Positions 15,351-25,555 of a DNA stretch of 64,000 nucleotides are shown piece after piece (positions within the stretch are counted from its first letter, which is position 1; every line of letters begins with the position of its first letter). The notes under the pieces were generated by a model. That model made no database searches. It saw nothing but the letters and a program-made list of their open reading frames with translations, and was not told the origin of the DNA. The DNA comes from SAR86 cluster bacterium (lineage in GTDB: Bacteria; Pseudomonadota; Gammaproteobacteria; Magnimaribacterales; Magnimaribacteraceae). A program made the translations under genes and the position numbers. The stretch spans positions 839,517 through 903,516 of the forward strand of contig CP097969.1 of the NCBI GenBank assembly GCA_023703575.1, given 5' to 3'.

Positions 15351-17066
15351 TTAATTCCTCAAACTACTAAAGAAAGATAGCAAATCTGCCCTACTACCTT
15401 CCACTTTTAAAGTACCGTTAACTAACGAGATTGGTAAACTTTTTACACCAGACAGTATAGCCTTTAAATCATTTTCACTAGATTTTATTTGGACAGATGA
15501 ACCTGTAATCATAAAAGGTTGAACTTCCAAAACTCCTCTTCTTAAAAATAGTGAAAAAGATTTTGGAGAATCTGTAAATGTAAATAATAGCTGAATAGTC
15601 TTATTCAAAGATTTTTCTGGTATGACATTAACTTTTAGAGTTTCCATCATAGATTCAATTGGATATTTCTGTATAACCTCCAAACTTGGCAATAAAATAT
15701 CATTTTCTTGATAATTTTCGTCCAACTGAGCTGCACTACTTAAATAATAATATCTCGAATTTGGATTACTTTCTTTTCTACCTAAAGCTTCTAATGCAGA
15801 TTTACGAAGAAGTTTAGTTTTTTGATCATCGGGTCTAGATCTTAGTAAATAATCAGTGAGTTGAAGAGACCATTGAAAATCATTAACTAAAAAGGCATCT
15901 TCTGCGACTTTAAAGAGACTATTCCAATCACCGGATAATTGAATTATTTTTTCAGCTTCATCTTTTAAAGGTAAAGGTTTTAAGCTCGATGGATTACCAT
16001 CAAACCAACCAAGGTATCCTGAAAACACATTTTTTGCCGACCATTCAGGCGTCCCATAAAACTCTTTAAGATAAGGAGAATCTCCTAGGTGTTTTGGTAA
16101 GACTAATCTTTCTGCAATCTCATTGGGATCCAAGCCCAAATTCATTAATCTCACGGTTTGATCGTGTACAAATTGAATAGCATCTCGATAAGTAGTAAGG
16201 AGTGTGTTTATGTTTTCTTTACCAACTATCGGTCTTGTGTGGCTGGGCACTAAATATTCAGGCTCAAGATACCTCATCAAGTCTATACTATTGACCCATC
16301 CAACCAGATCTCTATAAGGAGTACCTCTAATGGTATAAAGATTAGGAAAAGTTTTATAAAAGTTATCACCTGGAAATAAAACTTTTTTTTCCGGTAACCA
16401 AACAAATAACTGATCATTTGTCTCACCCGGTGCATGGAATAGCTGAACTTTGTGGCCAGCGGCCTCGAATTCAATTTGATCTGTAAATGTTTTTGTTGGG
16501 TAAAGAAGGCCAGGCTTTCTTCCGTCTCTTCCTATCTCTAAAAAAGGTCCTATGCCATTATTCTCAACTTGTTCTTTTGGTAGAGCATTTCCGAACATTC
16601 TGTTGCTTCTGGACGAAATTATAGGTCTTAAGATACCTATTACTCTAGATAGATAGATTTCGGTAGTAGAATGTGCATATATGTCTGGATTAGAACCTTC
16701 GGCAAATACTGTGGCACCATAAGTATGATCTGCGTGGTTGTGTGTATAAATTATAGTTTCGACTGGATTAGAATTGATGGCGTCAAACATATCTTTTACT
16801 TCTGTGGCAGTTTCCTCACTTCCGGTAGTATCAATTATGATATTCGTCTTCTCACCTTCAATAAGAATCGAGTTAGCTAAAGCATAACCAACAGCAACAT
16901 GCACACCATCAGTAACTGTTATTAACTCTCTTTTAAATTCATCAGAGTGTGCAATTAAATCTTCCGGAGTTTGAGGCTTAGTAGATTCTAAGGTTGTTGT
17001 TTCCGAACAACTCAAAAATAATTGAATAATCAATAGAAGTTTAATCTGTCGCATCATTAAAAACAT
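15351..17066 (-). CDS. Alkylsulfatase-like metallo-beta-lactamase lipoprotein (SdsA family)
   Basis: The 571-residue protein begins with a lipoprotein signal ending at Cys20 (LFLSC) and is probably periplasmic. The metallo-beta-lactamase core has THNHADH at 108-114 (zinc ligands). Further ligands lie in HAPGETNDQLFVWLPEKKVLFPGDNFY and VPSHTRPI. The helical dimerisation region and a C-terminal SCP2-like domain (about 460-571) give the three-part layout of SdsA1-type alkylsulfatases, which cleave sulfate from long-chain alkyl sulfates. It is shorter than SdsA1 (about 660). An alternative start is the Met pair at residues 4-5. It lies 1 bp from the MATE gene upstream. Confidence 0.87.
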   Translation of the reverse strand: MFLMMRQIKLLLIIQLFLSCSETTTLESTKPQTPEDLIAHSDEFKRELITVTDGVHVAVGYALANSILIEGEKTNIIIDTTGSEETATEVKDMFDAINSNPVETIIYTHNHADHTYGATVFAEGSNPDIYAHSTTEIYLSRVIGILRPIISSRSNRMFGNALPKEQVENNGIGPFLEIGRDGRKPGLLYPTKTFTDQIEFEAAGHKVQLFHAPGETNDQLFVWLPEKKVLFPGDNFYKTFPNLYTIRGTPYRDLVGWVNSIDLMRYLEPEYLVPSHTRPIVGKENINTLLTTYRDAIQFVHDQTVRLMNLGLDPNEIAERLVLPKHLGDSPYLKEFYGTPEWSAKNVFSGYLGWFDGNPSSLKPLPLKDEAEKIIQLSGDWNSLFKVAEDAFLVNDFQWSLQLTDYLLRSRPDDQKTKLLRKSALEALGRKESNPNSRYYYLSSAAQLDENYQENDILLPSLEVIQKYPIESMMETLKVNVIPEKSLNKTIQLLFTFTDSPKSFSLFLRRGVLEVQPFMITGSSVQIKSSENDLKAILSGVKSLPISLVNGTLKVEGSRADLLSFFSSLRN

Positions 17067-17067
17067 T

Positions 17068-18447
17068 TCAGTTATCCATCTTAAGAACTTTCATCCATCT
17101 TCTAGATTTATATCTATATGCAAGCAGCATTCCTTTTAAAAAATAATCAGCAATAAGCGTTGCATAAATCCACTCAATTGGAAGACCTAAACTGTAGAAA
17201 ATAAAAGCAAGAGGAACCCTAACTAAGACGAGTCCTACTAAAGTTATTACTAAAGGAGATTTAGTATCTCCCGCTCCTCTAACGGCACCGCCAATTGAAA
17301 ATTCTATTGCCATAAAGGGTTGCATGATTCCTAGCATCCACACGAATACGACGGTTTTATTGATCACATCAATATCGTTAATAAAGAAGCCTGCAAGCTC
17401 TCTAGAAAATATTGCTAATAGAATACCTAGCGACCCCATAGAAAGCATAGTTAATCGAGCTGCTTTAAAACCCGAATCATAAGCTTTGTCAGGATCAGAA
17501 GCACCTAGATGTTGTCCTGTTAAAGTAGCTCCTGCTATGGCAAAGCCATTACCTACAGTAAATGACAGCATTAGCACATTCACACCTATGTTGTAAGCAG
17601 CGACTGCATCCGTTCCATACAAAGCCACTATCCAAAAGAATGAAAGCATTCCAAATTGAAAAACAAAGGATTCTAATCCCGCAGGATAACTTATGGTGAT
17701 GAGTTGCTTTAAACGATCATATGTCATAGATCCTGCCTTACCTATCGAAACTGCCAGTTTCTTACCAAACCATAATCCTAATACAAGAATTGAGTTGAAA
17801 GTAAATGCAAGGCCTCCTGCTAAAGCTGCGCCCACAACTCCCATTTCTGGCATCCCGTAACGACCTTCAACTAATCCTATTAAAAGTACGATGTTTACGA
17901 TGTTTGTAATAAGTCCTATGTACAAAGGAGTTTTTGCGTCTCCCGCGGCTCGTTGAGCAGTTCCAAGAACCATTGAGATTGCAAACACTGGGGTAAATCC
18001 AACTAATATCTGTGTGTACGTTATGGATAGTTTTCTTGATTCTTCATCAAGACCAAACAAACCAATCATAAAATCTGCACCAACCCATAAAAGTATGACT
18101 GTGAAAAAAGAAATTAAAAGGCAAATGCCCAGTGAAGCTCTAGTGACCTGAGCTGCCTCATATTCGTCTCCTGATCCAATTGCTCTAGCAACTAAGGCTG
18201 TGGTGCCAGCCATAATAGCCATTAACAGAGCTTGAAAGACCCAAAATATTCTCTGCCCGGTTCCTACAGCTGCAACAGCCTCAGCACCGAGTGAGCCAAC
18301 CGCTTTGATTGAAACAAGTCCTACTGAGGCAAATAACAGATTACTTAGAATTGAAGGCCACGCTAGGCCCCATACACTGAGGGACTCTGGATGAGTAATC
18401 TCAGCAGATTCTTCTAGAATATGATCTTTATCAATTTCCTTGGACAT
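17068..18447 (-). CDS. MATE-family efflux transporter
   Basis: The 459-residue inner-membrane protein has about 12 hydrophobic segments and the internal two-fold pattern of MATE (NorM/DinF) exporters. Recognisable stretches are WPSILSNLLFASVGLVSIKAVGSLGAEAVAAVGTGQR at the start, LGTAQRAAGDAKTPLYIG and its repeat GGAVRGAGDTKSPLVITL. Such transporters expel drugs or metabolites using Na+ or H+ gradients. It is the first gene of a unit with the alkylsulfatase-like lipoprotein and the crotonase. The substrate could be linked to them but is unknown. The thymidine kinase gene diverges 40 bp away. Confidence 0.92.
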   Translation of the reverse strand: MSKEIDKDHILEESAEITHPESLSVWGLAWPSILSNLLFASVGLVSIKAVGSLGAEAVAAVGTGQRIFWVFQALLMAIMAGTTALVARAIGSGDEYEAAQVTRASLGICLLISFFTVILLWVGADFMIGLFGLDEESRKLSITYTQILVGFTPVFAISMVLGTAQRAAGDAKTPLYIGLITNIVNIVLLIGLVEGRYGMPEMGVVGAALAGGLAFTFNSILVLGLWFGKKLAVSIGKAGSMTYDRLKQLITISYPAGLESFVFQFGMLSFFWIVALYGTDAVAAYNIGVNVLMLSFTVGNGFAIAGATLTGQHLGASDPDKAYDSGFKAARLTMLSMGSLGILLAIFSRELAGFFINDIDVINKTVVFVWMLGIMQPFMAIEFSIGGAVRGAGDTKSPLVITLVGLVLVRVPLAFIFYSLGLPIEWIYATLIADYFLKGMLLAYRYKSRRWMKVLKMDN

Positions 18448-18487
18448 AAAAAAGGCTGCTATAGTAGCACAATCAAAATAATCAAAA

Positions 18488-19066
18488 ATGGCAAAGCTTT
18501 ACTTTAATTATTCTTCTATGAATGCCGGTAAATCAACTATGCTTTTACAGGCCAATCATAACTACATTGAAAGAGGCATGAACCCAAGAATATATACTTC
18601 TGACTTAGATAATAGATTTGGTAAAGGAGAAATAGTTTCACGAATAGGGCTGAAAGCAAAATCAAATATATTTACAAGTAAAACAGATATATACAGGGAT
18701 ATCTTAAATTTTAGTAAAAACTCTATTGTTGACTGCGTATTAATTGATGAGGCTCAGTTTCTAACTCAAAATCAAGTAAGCCAGCTGGGTAAGGTTGTCG
18801 ATGAATTAGATATTCCCGTATTAACTTTCGGTATTAGAACAGATTTTCAAGGTAATCTATTTGAAGGTAGTAAATATCTTTTAGCTTGGGCAGATAATTT
18901 GAAAGAAATTAAGACTGTTTGTCATTGTGGAAGGAAAGCTACAATGGTATTAAGATTAAATGCCAAAGGTGAAGTGGTATCCGATGGAACTCAGATAGAA
19001 ATAGGTGGTGAAGAGAAATATGTATCAGTTTGCAGGAAGCATTTTATTGAAAAAAATATTGGCTAA
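18488..19066 (+). CDS. tdk: Thymidine kinase
   Basis: The 192-residue type II thymidine kinase phosphorylates thymidine with ATP for nucleotide salvage. Its P-loop is SSMNAGKST (9-17), the Walker B-like strand is [10 protein letters not shown], and the flavin-independent lasso region lies in [21 protein letters not shown] structural zinc site is formed by CHCGRKA and the later CRKH. Length is normal. It converges with the nucleoside transporter nupC, whose 3' end overlaps by 4 bp. Uptake and phosphorylation of nucleosides are thus encoded side by side. Confidence 0.96.
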   Translation: MAKLYFNYSSMNAGKSTMLLQANHNYIERGMNPRIYTSDLDNRFGKGEIVSRIGLKAKSNIFTSKTDIYRDILNFSKNSIVDCVLIDEAQFLTQNQVSQLGKVVDELDIPVLTFGIRTDFQGNLFEGSKYLLAWADNLKEIKTVCHCGRKATMVLRLNAKGEVVSDGTQIEIGGEEKYVSVCRKHFIEKNIG

Positions 19067-20313
19067 AGTATTCCGATGATAAAACCGGTTAGGCAAGATG
19101 CTAATAAAGCACACCAAAGTGCCTTTCCTGAGACCGATATTAAATCTGCCCTCCTCTCAGGTACCATTGCGCTCAAACCACTTAGTAAAATACCAACGCT
19201 ACTAAAGTTAGCAAAACCGCAAAGAGCATAAAGCAATATCATTCTGGTTTTATCTGACAGTTGATAATTTTCTGTGTCTGACAAATATAAATAAGCTACA
19301 AATTCGTTTAATGCAGTTTTTACACCTAGTAATTGACCTGCAATGATAGATTCACTCCAAGGTATGCCCATAAACCATGCCAAAGGTGCGAAAAGATAAC
19401 CTAACATTAATTCAAGTGTAATAGGATTGCCGTTCAGGTTTGGTAAAAGTCCAAGCATTGAATTTACTAAAAAAACTAAAGCCATTACAACAATCAACAT
19501 AGCAATGACGTTTAGGAATATATCAAGACCATTTTTTGTGCCTTGAGTTATAGCATCCATGATACTGGAGTACATATCATCAGATTTCTCATCTGGAAAA
19601 TCTGTTTTTGCATTGCTTGGTATCATCATGTTTGCATACATAATCGCCGCGGGTACAGAAATTAAGGAGGCAGACAAAAAGTGTCCAATTAATCCAGATC
19701 CGTAAATTGGAAAGAGCATGGTTGTATATACAACCATAACAGATCCAGCTATCGTAGACATTCCAACAGTCATGATTATCAGGAGTTCATGACGAGTCAT
19801 AGAAGATAGATAAGGCTTAATTAATAATGGCGCCTCAACTTGCCCTAAAAAAACATTTGCAGTGGCACCAAGTCCAATAGGACCGCCTACACCTAAAGGT
19901 TTTTTAAATAAAACTGAAAGGGCATTGACTATTAATGGTATGACTCTCAAGTGCCACAATAATGCCGATATTGCTGACATTAATATTATTAAAGTTAGGC
20001 CACCAAAAGCAAAAATAAATGTCCCTCCTGGATTAGTTATATCAAAAGGTGCATTAGGTGCGCCATCTGCTAAATAACCGAAAACAAATCCTGTGCCGTA
20101 ATCATTTGCAGCTTTTAAGACCATTACTCCATCTGAGAGAATATTAAAGAAAGAACTTATCAGTTCAATTTTAGTAAGAATTATTGCCAAAATTAGCTGA
20201 ATCAGAATAGCCATGACAATAAATCTAATTTTTATTGATTTTATACTTTCACTAAATACGGCCCCTAGAGCAAGTAATGAAAATAATCCTATCGTGGGTT
20301 GAAGATACTCCAT
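19063..20313 (-). CDS. nupC: Concentrative nucleoside transporter (NupC/CNT family)
   Basis: The 416-residue inner-membrane protein belongs to the CNT family of cation-coupled nucleoside importers. Characteristic segments are [31 protein letters not shown], followed by [16 protein letters not shown] and the C-terminal [26 protein letters not shown] with the conserved GFANFSS motif. The start ATG shares a base with the stop of the upstream oxygenase gene (TAATG), so the two are translationally coupled. It ends against the thymidine kinase gene. Confidence 0.94.
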   Translation of the reverse strand: MEYLQPTIGLFSLLALGAVFSESIKSIKIRFIVMAILIQLILAIILTKIELISSFFNILSDGVMVLKAANDYGTGFVFGYLADGAPNAPFDITNPGGTFIFAFGGLTLIILMSAISALLWHLRVIPLIVNALSVLFKKPLGVGGPIGLGATANVFLGQVEAPLLIKPYLSSMTRHELLIIMTVGMSTIAGSVMVVYTTMLFPIYGSGLIGHFLSASLISVPAAIMYANMMIPSNAKTDFPDEKSDDMYSSIMDAITQGTKNGLDIFLNVIAMLIVVMALVFLVNSMLGLLPNLNGNPITLELMLGYLFAPLAWFMGIPWSESIIAGQLLGVKTALNEFVAYLYLSDTENYQLSDKTRMILLYALCGFANFSSVGILLSGLSAMVPERRADLISVSGKALWCALLASCLTGFIIGIL

Positions 20314-21245
20314 TAGATAAGTTTAATTTCTTTTAGTCTTTCTTGCAGAAAATCTTCGGACAGGATGCCATCTGGATAGTTATTGGGATTAGAATCAGTA
20401 ATTTGATTTTCCAAGGTTTCTATAAACCAATCTGGATTAGGGTGAACAAAAAAGGGTATAGAGTATCGCGAAGAATAAGATTCTTCCGCCAGAGCGTTAA
20501 CTCTGTGTGTTGTAGAGATCATATTATTATTAGTCAATCTTTGGAGCATATCTCCAATATTGCAAACTATCACATCGCTATCAACCGAGACTCTTAACCA
20601 TTCATTATTTTTAGACAAAATTTCTAGGCCTGCTTGTTGACCTCCAATCAATAAAGTAATTAGATTGATATCTTCATGAGGACCTGCCCTTTCGCCTGAC
20701 TCTTCAATTCCAACTGGCGGATAATGAATCACCCTCATAACACTGTTTCCTTTGTTTGTTACTTTATGAAAGAAATTTGAATTTATACCTAAATCTAAAG
20801 CTATCCCTTCAAGTATTTGGTTACCCAAAGCATCGAATTGCAAAAAAAGCTTATTAGTTTTTTCTTTAAAAGATTTAAGATCGGGTACATCGATATTATC
20901 AGGCATCCATCTCCTAAAAGGATCGCCATCATCCAATTTTCTGCCGACATGCCAAAATTCTTTCAAATCTGCATGCTTAGCACCTTTTGCAGTTTCAATT
21001 TTAAAAGGAGTGTAACCCCTTGCTCCACCAAGCTCAGGATAAAAATATAATTTTTTAGTTTCTTCCGGTAGAGAAAAAAATTGAATGAATAAATCTTGTA
21101 CCTCTCTAACTAAATCTGTATCTATTTCATGATCCTTTATTCCGCAGAACCCAGATTTTCTGAAGTTATCGCCAAGTTCTTTGGAGAACTTGTTAGGATC
21201 TTTATAAAAGTTTTTCAAAGAAATTACTGAAAAAGGAATGTTCAA
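20313..21245 (-). CDS. Isopenicillin N synthase-family Fe(II)/2OG oxygenase
   Basis: The 310-residue protein has the double-stranded beta-helix of the IPNS/plant-type 2OG dioxygenases. The iron ligands are His190 and Asp192 in GPHEDINLITLL and His247 in STTHRV, and the co-substrate motif RYS (260-262) is intact. The N-terminal half has RGYTPFKIE and KEFWHVG, typical of bacterial members. Family reactions range from ring closure to hydroxylation, so the substrate is open. It is coupled to nupC, so a nucleoside-related substrate is conceivable but only a guess. Confidence 0.87.
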   Translation of the reverse strand: MNIPFSVISLKNFYKDPNKFSKELGDNFRKSGFCGIKDHEIDTDLVREVQDLFIQFFSLPEETKKLYFYPELGGARGYTPFKIETAKGAKHADLKEFWHVGRKLDDGDPFRRWMPDNIDVPDLKSFKEKTNKLFLQFDALGNQILEGIALDLGINSNFFHKVTNKGNSVMRVIHYPPVGIEESGERAGPHEDINLITLLIGGQQAGLEILSKNNEWLRVSVDSDVIVCNIGDMLQRLTNNNMISTTHRVNALAEESYSSRYSIPFFVHPNPDWFIETLENQITDSNPNNYPDGILSEDFLQERLKEIKLI

Positions 21246-21292
21246 CTTATTTATGTTTGTTATTGATTTATTTGAGTAAGATTATAGACCAT

Positions 21293-22189
21293 ATGAATAA
21301 AATTTATGGATTTGGCAATGCCTTGATTGATATTGAAATCAGGATTAGTGAGGAACAGTTAAAAACCATTTCCATCCCCAAGGGATCTATGAAACATATT
21401 TCTCAAGACGAACTTTCAATCTTATTAAAAGATTTTAAAAGTCAGAGATATTCTGCTTTACCTGGAGGCTCTGTAGCAAATTCCTTATATGCAGCTAATC
21501 AACACGGCTCTAAAACCTATTTTTCATGTTCAATAGGTGATGACGAATATGGAGAACTTTTCTTAAAATCTTTCAAAGATAGCGATAAAGCTATGTCCTT
21601 TTTTAGATCTTCGCTACCAACTGGTATTTGTTTAATTTTTGTAACTCCAGACGGCGAAAGAACAATGGCAGCAAATCTAGGAGCTAATTTAGATTTATGT
21701 CCCGAAAGTATTAATATCAGTGAACTTTTATCCTCAGATTTCTTAGTATTGGATAACTTTTCACTTTCTTCCATGAAAGGAATCGAAACTGTTGAATATT
21801 CTCTTCAAGTAAAAGATGAAGTCCGCGTGTGTTTTGGATTATCGGACACTAGTCTTATTGAACAAAATTATGAAAATCTAAAAAAAGTTTTTCTCAATAA
21901 AATCGATATTCTCTATGGTAATGAAGCTGAAATTATCAAATTACAGGAGTTAATCAGCAATCCTGCTTTGAACACATTAGTTAGCAAAGGCTCGAAAGGA
22001 GCTAAATATAATCAAATAAATATAGAGGCCTCCAAAATAGATGTGATTAACTCTAACGGAGCTGGTGACGCTTTGATTGGAACATTCTTGGCTTACACTG
22101 ACGTCCTAGAAGATAGATTGGCTCTAAGTAAAGCCATTTCTTATGCAACTAAGGTTTGTATGATAAATGGACCAAGACTTTTAACTTAA
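21293..22189 (+). CDS. PfkB-family carbohydrate/nucleoside kinase (adenosine kinase-like)
   Basis: The 298-residue protein is a ribokinase-fold kinase. The ATG at 21293 opens directly into IYGFGNALIDIEI; an earlier TTG at 21257 adds residues foreign to the family. The glycine-rich stretch LPGGSVANSLYAA binds substrate and NSNGAGDALIGTFLA holds the catalytic Asp and anion hole. The central FVTPDGERTMAANLGAN is common in adenosine kinase-like members. It phosphorylates a sugar or nucleoside with ATP. With tdk and nupC nearby, nucleoside salvage is plausible. A strong terminator begins at its stop codon. Confidence 0.88.
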   Translation: MNKIYGFGNALIDIEIRISEEQLKTISIPKGSMKHISQDELSILLKDFKSQRYSALPGGSVANSLYAANQHGSKTYFSCSIGDDEYGELFLKSFKDSDKAMSFFRSSLPTGICLIFVTPDGERTMAANLGANLDLCPESINISELLSSDFLVLDNFSLSSMKGIETVEYSLQVKDEVRVCFGLSDTSLIEQNYENLKKVFLNKIDILYGNEAEIIKLQELISNPALNTLVSKGSKGAKYNQINIEASKIDVINSNGAGDALIGTFLAYTDVLEDRLALSKAISYATKVCMINGPRLLT

Positions 22190-22217
22190 AAAAAACGCCA
22201 CGTGAGTGGCGTTTTTT
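22189..22217. terminator. Bidirectional rho-independent terminator
   Basis: A stem of CGCCAC/GTGGCG with loop GTGA is flanked by A-run and T-run that extend the pairing. It works in both directions and separates the convergent kinase gene (plus) and the large TonB receptor gene (minus, stop at 22230). Confidence 0.93.
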
Positions 22218-22229
22218 ACTTCAGTAAGA

Positions 22230-25200
22230 TCAGAATTGATATTTAAAACCTAAATTCCATTGATAAGAAGATTGTCCTGCCCTATTTTGGACAAATAAAC
22301 CATCGTCAGGATCAACACCAACTATATTGTATCTGCCTTGAGAATCATATGGATTATCTTCATCCAAAATTATTTGCCTGCTTCTGTTGCTATATTCCCT
22401 AATGATTCCATCCTCATCATCAATGAGATTAAGAAGATTAGTCACATCGAGATAAACAATTACTTTATGATCATTGGCAATATTAATATCCTGTGTTATT
22501 CGAAGGTCTAAGGTCCTTATCCAAGGGCTATTAAATGCATTTCTAGGTACAATTTGACCTTTGTAACTTGCCAATCCAGATCCATTTACATGAGCCATTA
22601 CAGCATCAGCGACGGATGAGCTTGCAAACACAACATTGGGATCTGAAGCTCCAGTAGGTATATACGCTGCATCATATCCACCATCAGTTCTGTCATTTGA
22701 AAATGCGTCATCATAACCATCAAAAGTAACACTATAGGGTTCTCCTGATTTTGCGACATATACAAGAGAAAACCTTGTATCATTATTTCCAAAGAACTGA
22801 GTAGTGTAATCGAGTCCAGTTATTAATTTATGTTCAACCATAAAGTTTGATCTGGCAGCACTAATATTCTCACCATCTGCTCTTACCGACCTTGCATAGG
22901 AACTTTCACTTTGTGCACTTGTCAATTCAAAAATGTCATTAGCTCTCATCTTTGTATAACCAGCAAACCAATCTATTTCACCAAACTGCTTGGTAGTCGT
23001 GATTGTCCAGGCCTCAGTAGTACCTTGGTCTGTATTGGTTAACCTATAGTCTCCTCTACCGCCGTAGATTCCTCTACCGTCAGCAAGTGTTCCTTCTCTT
23101 TGTAAACCAAGATCAGTAAAAAACACTGCTTGCCTTACCTGATCAAGATTATATTCAAGAGTTATATCCCAACCACTATCCAGTAAAAGATCTAATCCCA
23201 AACTTGTTCTCCACGAAGACGGAGCCTCAAAATTAGGATCTGTGCTTTGGGCAACACCGTAAGGATTGTCTGCTGCAGGTATTGAATACTTAGAATCAGG
23301 TGAAGTTAACCAGAATGCTGTCGGGTCACCCTTAGGCATATTGCCAGGACAATTCGTAACGCTTTCGTCACCAACACAATTACTATACCATCCACGATAG
23401 TCGCCTGTTGCTCCAGTCCTTGAGTATGCATTTCCATACCAAACTCGAGGTATCCTTCCCATAAATAATCCTCTACCACCTCTTAAAGTAGCAGAAACTA
23501 CACTTTCTCTACTCTCAAATAAATCCGTGAGATCCATATTAAACGAGAACCTTGGTTGCAAAACATCAAAATCAAATTTTGACGCGTTTGAGAAGCCATA
23601 TTCTTTAACAAAATTTACATTAGTAGCAGGCGCTATTGGAGTCTCAACTTCATCATAACGAAGACCAAACATAACCGTAAGATCATTGTTTACAAACCAC
23701 TTATCTTGAATATACAGAGAATTTTTCTCGACCTCAAAATCTGCAGCCATAGTTCCGACCGCTTCATGTCCAGCATAAGGCTCGTGTATTCTCAATCTAC
23801 TCCAAACCCCATTTTGATAATCTTCGAAGCTCCTAAACCTTACCTCACCGTTATATCTAGCAATGAATAGATTTACAACATCAGATTCATCCCTTTCAAA
23901 ACCGACTGTGTAAACATGGTCATCATTATTGTAATCAGCTTTTAAAGTTAGGAATTCACTCTCAACATTGATTAAATTAGCACCTCTGTATCGATCACCA
24001 CCTAAAAATACATTATCTCTATCGCCGGTAACAGAGTCAGTAATCGTGATATTCATTTCAGGAAATAAATCATCTCCATATGAGGAATCATCTTCCAACA
24101 TTTCATAGCTGGTATACTTAAATTTTGTTGAAAGTCTGTCTGACCAATCGCTATATAAAGTTAATGAAGCTCGGTCGATTTCTGGATCTTTATAATACCA
24201 ATTATTACTAAATACAGTTCTGGACCAGTTGTTGTATCTTTGTGGCAAAAGATCTTCGGAATGGGATACATTTAGAGTAGCTCTATGAGCGTCACTAATT
24301 ACCGCATCTAATTTAACTGTCCATTCCTCATGGGTTGCGTCGTAAGTTACTAAATTGATATATCCAGCATCATAACCACCATAATTATCAATGGTATATT
24401 GTCTAATTTCATTAGCTAGTGCTGTAGTTACAACTCTAGCGGGGTTTTGAGCGCCACTATCTTTAGTCCCAAAAAGACCAGGTAGTGATGAAGTATTTTC
24501 TTCATAACCCACAAAGAAAAAGAGTCTATCCTCGATGAGTGGTCCTGCAAAAGTCAGCGCGATAACTTCATCTTCAAATTCAGGAAAATCTTGACCTTCG
24601 AAATCACCCACGCTGCCTTCATCTCTTTTTTGATAGTAGGCTGATCCATGAAATTCATTAGTTCCTGACTTTGTAGCGACTGCAATAGAGCCACCGGTTG
24701 TATTGCCCCTGGACACATCAAATGGAGTTATATCTACAGATATTTGATCAACAAAATCCATACTAATAGGATTTCTCATAGTTCCGAATCCATTATCATT
24801 TAATCCAAAAGGGTCATTAAAGCTTATCCCATCTATAGTGAAGTCATTAAATCTTGAGTTGGCTCCCATAATGCTTATTTCTGCATCTCTTCCAACGCCT
24901 CCATTAACTGAAACTCTGGGATCCATTTTTGCAAAATCTGCTACTTGTCGATTGATTGTTGGAACAGCATCCATATCTTCTCTAGTCAGGATAGTACTTG
25001 TACCCATCTTAAAAGCGTCGGCAGGCTTCGCAGTTACTATGATTTCATCTGCTGCAGTGGTGCTCGTAAGAGTTACTCCAAAGGATAGTGGATCACCCAA
25101 ACTCAAGAATAAACCATCTAAGGATTCTGAATTGTAACCTGGTGCCGATACTCTAACGGTGTAAGGACCACCTAAAGGTAGAAAGGATATTGAAAAGCTA

Positions 25201-25382
25201 CCCGTAGAACTGGTTGTTGTGGTTTTAGTAATACCTGTCGGCGTATGTTCAGCTTCAACAGTGGCACCTGAGACATTTACACTCCCCCTCATACCAGATG
25301 TTGTGTCAACATCTGAAAATACGGGTAAGCTTAGACAGAAAATAGAAGAAAAAAGAAAAATCTTTTTTAAAATTAGTTTCAT
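22230..25382 (-). CDS. TonB-dependent receptor with N-terminal carboxypeptidase-regulatory-like domain (Oar type)
   Basis: The 1050-residue outer-membrane protein starts at ATG 25382 behind GGGG (8 bp); a TTG 12 bases upstream would lie in that site. A signal peptide (FLFSSIFCLSLPVFS) is followed by a beta-sandwich domain with SGATVEAEHTPTGITKTTTTSSTGSFSISFLPLGGPYTVRVSAPGY (about 30-100), then the TonB-box-like DEIIVTA. The plug has GANSRFNDFTIDGISFNDPFGLN and a long barrel ends in FKYQF. This is the Oar/OmpA-like receptor layout, often used for large substrates such as peptides or polysaccharides. It stands alone, with its own promoter candidate upstream. Confidence 0.92.
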   Translation of the reverse strand: MKLILKKIFLFSSIFCLSLPVFSDVDTTSGMRGSVNVSGATVEAEHTPTGITKTTTTSSTGSFSISFLPLGGPYTVRVSAPGYNSESLDGLFLSLGDPLSFGVTLTSTTAADEIIVTAKPADAFKMGTSTILTREDMDAVPTINRQVADFAKMDPRVSVNGGVGRDAEISIMGANSRFNDFTIDGISFNDPFGLNDNGFGTMRNPISMDFVDQISVDITPFDVSRGNTTGGSIAVATKSGTNEFHGSAYYQKRDEGSVGDFEGQDFPEFEDEVIALTFAGPLIEDRLFFFVGYEENTSSLPGLFGTKDSGAQNPARVVTTALANEIRQYTIDNYGGYDAGYINLVTYDATHEEWTVKLDAVISDAHRATLNVSHSEDLLPQRYNNWSRTVFSNNWYYKDPEIDRASLTLYSDWSDRLSTKFKYTSYEMLEDDSSYGDDLFPEMNITITDSVTGDRDNVFLGGDRYRGANLINVESEFLTLKADYNNDDHVYTVGFERDESDVVNLFIARYNGEVRFRSFEDYQNGVWSRLRIHEPYAGHEAVGTMAADFEVEKNSLYIQDKWFVNNDLTVMFGLRYDEVETPIAPATNVNFVKEYGFSNASKFDFDVLQPRFSFNMDLTDLFESRESVVSATLRGGRGLFMGRIPRVWYGNAYSRTGATGDYRGWYSNCVGDESVTNCPGNMPKGDPTAFWLTSPDSKYSIPAADNPYGVAQSTDPNFEAPSSWRTSLGLDLLLDSGWDITLEYNLDQVRQAVFFTDLGLQREGTLADGRGIYGGRGDYRLTNTDQGTTEAWTITTTKQFGEIDWFAGYTKMRANDIFELTSAQSESSYARSVRADGENISAARSNFMVEHKLITGLDYTTQFFGNNDTRFSLVYVAKSGEPYSVTFDGYDDAFSNDRTDGGYDAAYIPTGASDPNVVFASSSVADAVMAHVNGSGLASYKGQIVPRNAFNSPWIRTLDLRITQDINIANDHKVIVYLDVTNLLNLIDDEDGIIREYSNRSRQIILDEDNPYDSQGRYNIVGVDPDDGLFVQNRAGQSSYQWNLGFKYQF

Positions 25383-25445
25383 AATTAACCCCAAAATTAA
25401 TTAGACAAAAAGTTGATGTAATCATATACCTAATTTTGATTAAAA

Positions 25446-25473
25446 AATATAAAAAATCTTTAAAGTAGGTCAA
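25446..25473 (-). promoter_or_regulatory. Sigma-70-type promoter candidate for the large TonB receptor
   Basis: On the minus strand TTGACC (25468-25473) is followed after 16 bp by TATATT (25446-25451). This would start transcription near 25439, giving a leader of about 57 nt to the ATG at 25382. The match is good (5 of 6 in both boxes), but the region is very AT-rich. Confidence 0.42.
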
Positions 25474-25555
25474 AAGTTTCTTAGATTTCACAATCTATTG
25501 TATTAACCCTATTCTTCACCTAAAGAGGATATCAAAAAGTTTAGGATTTATTATC

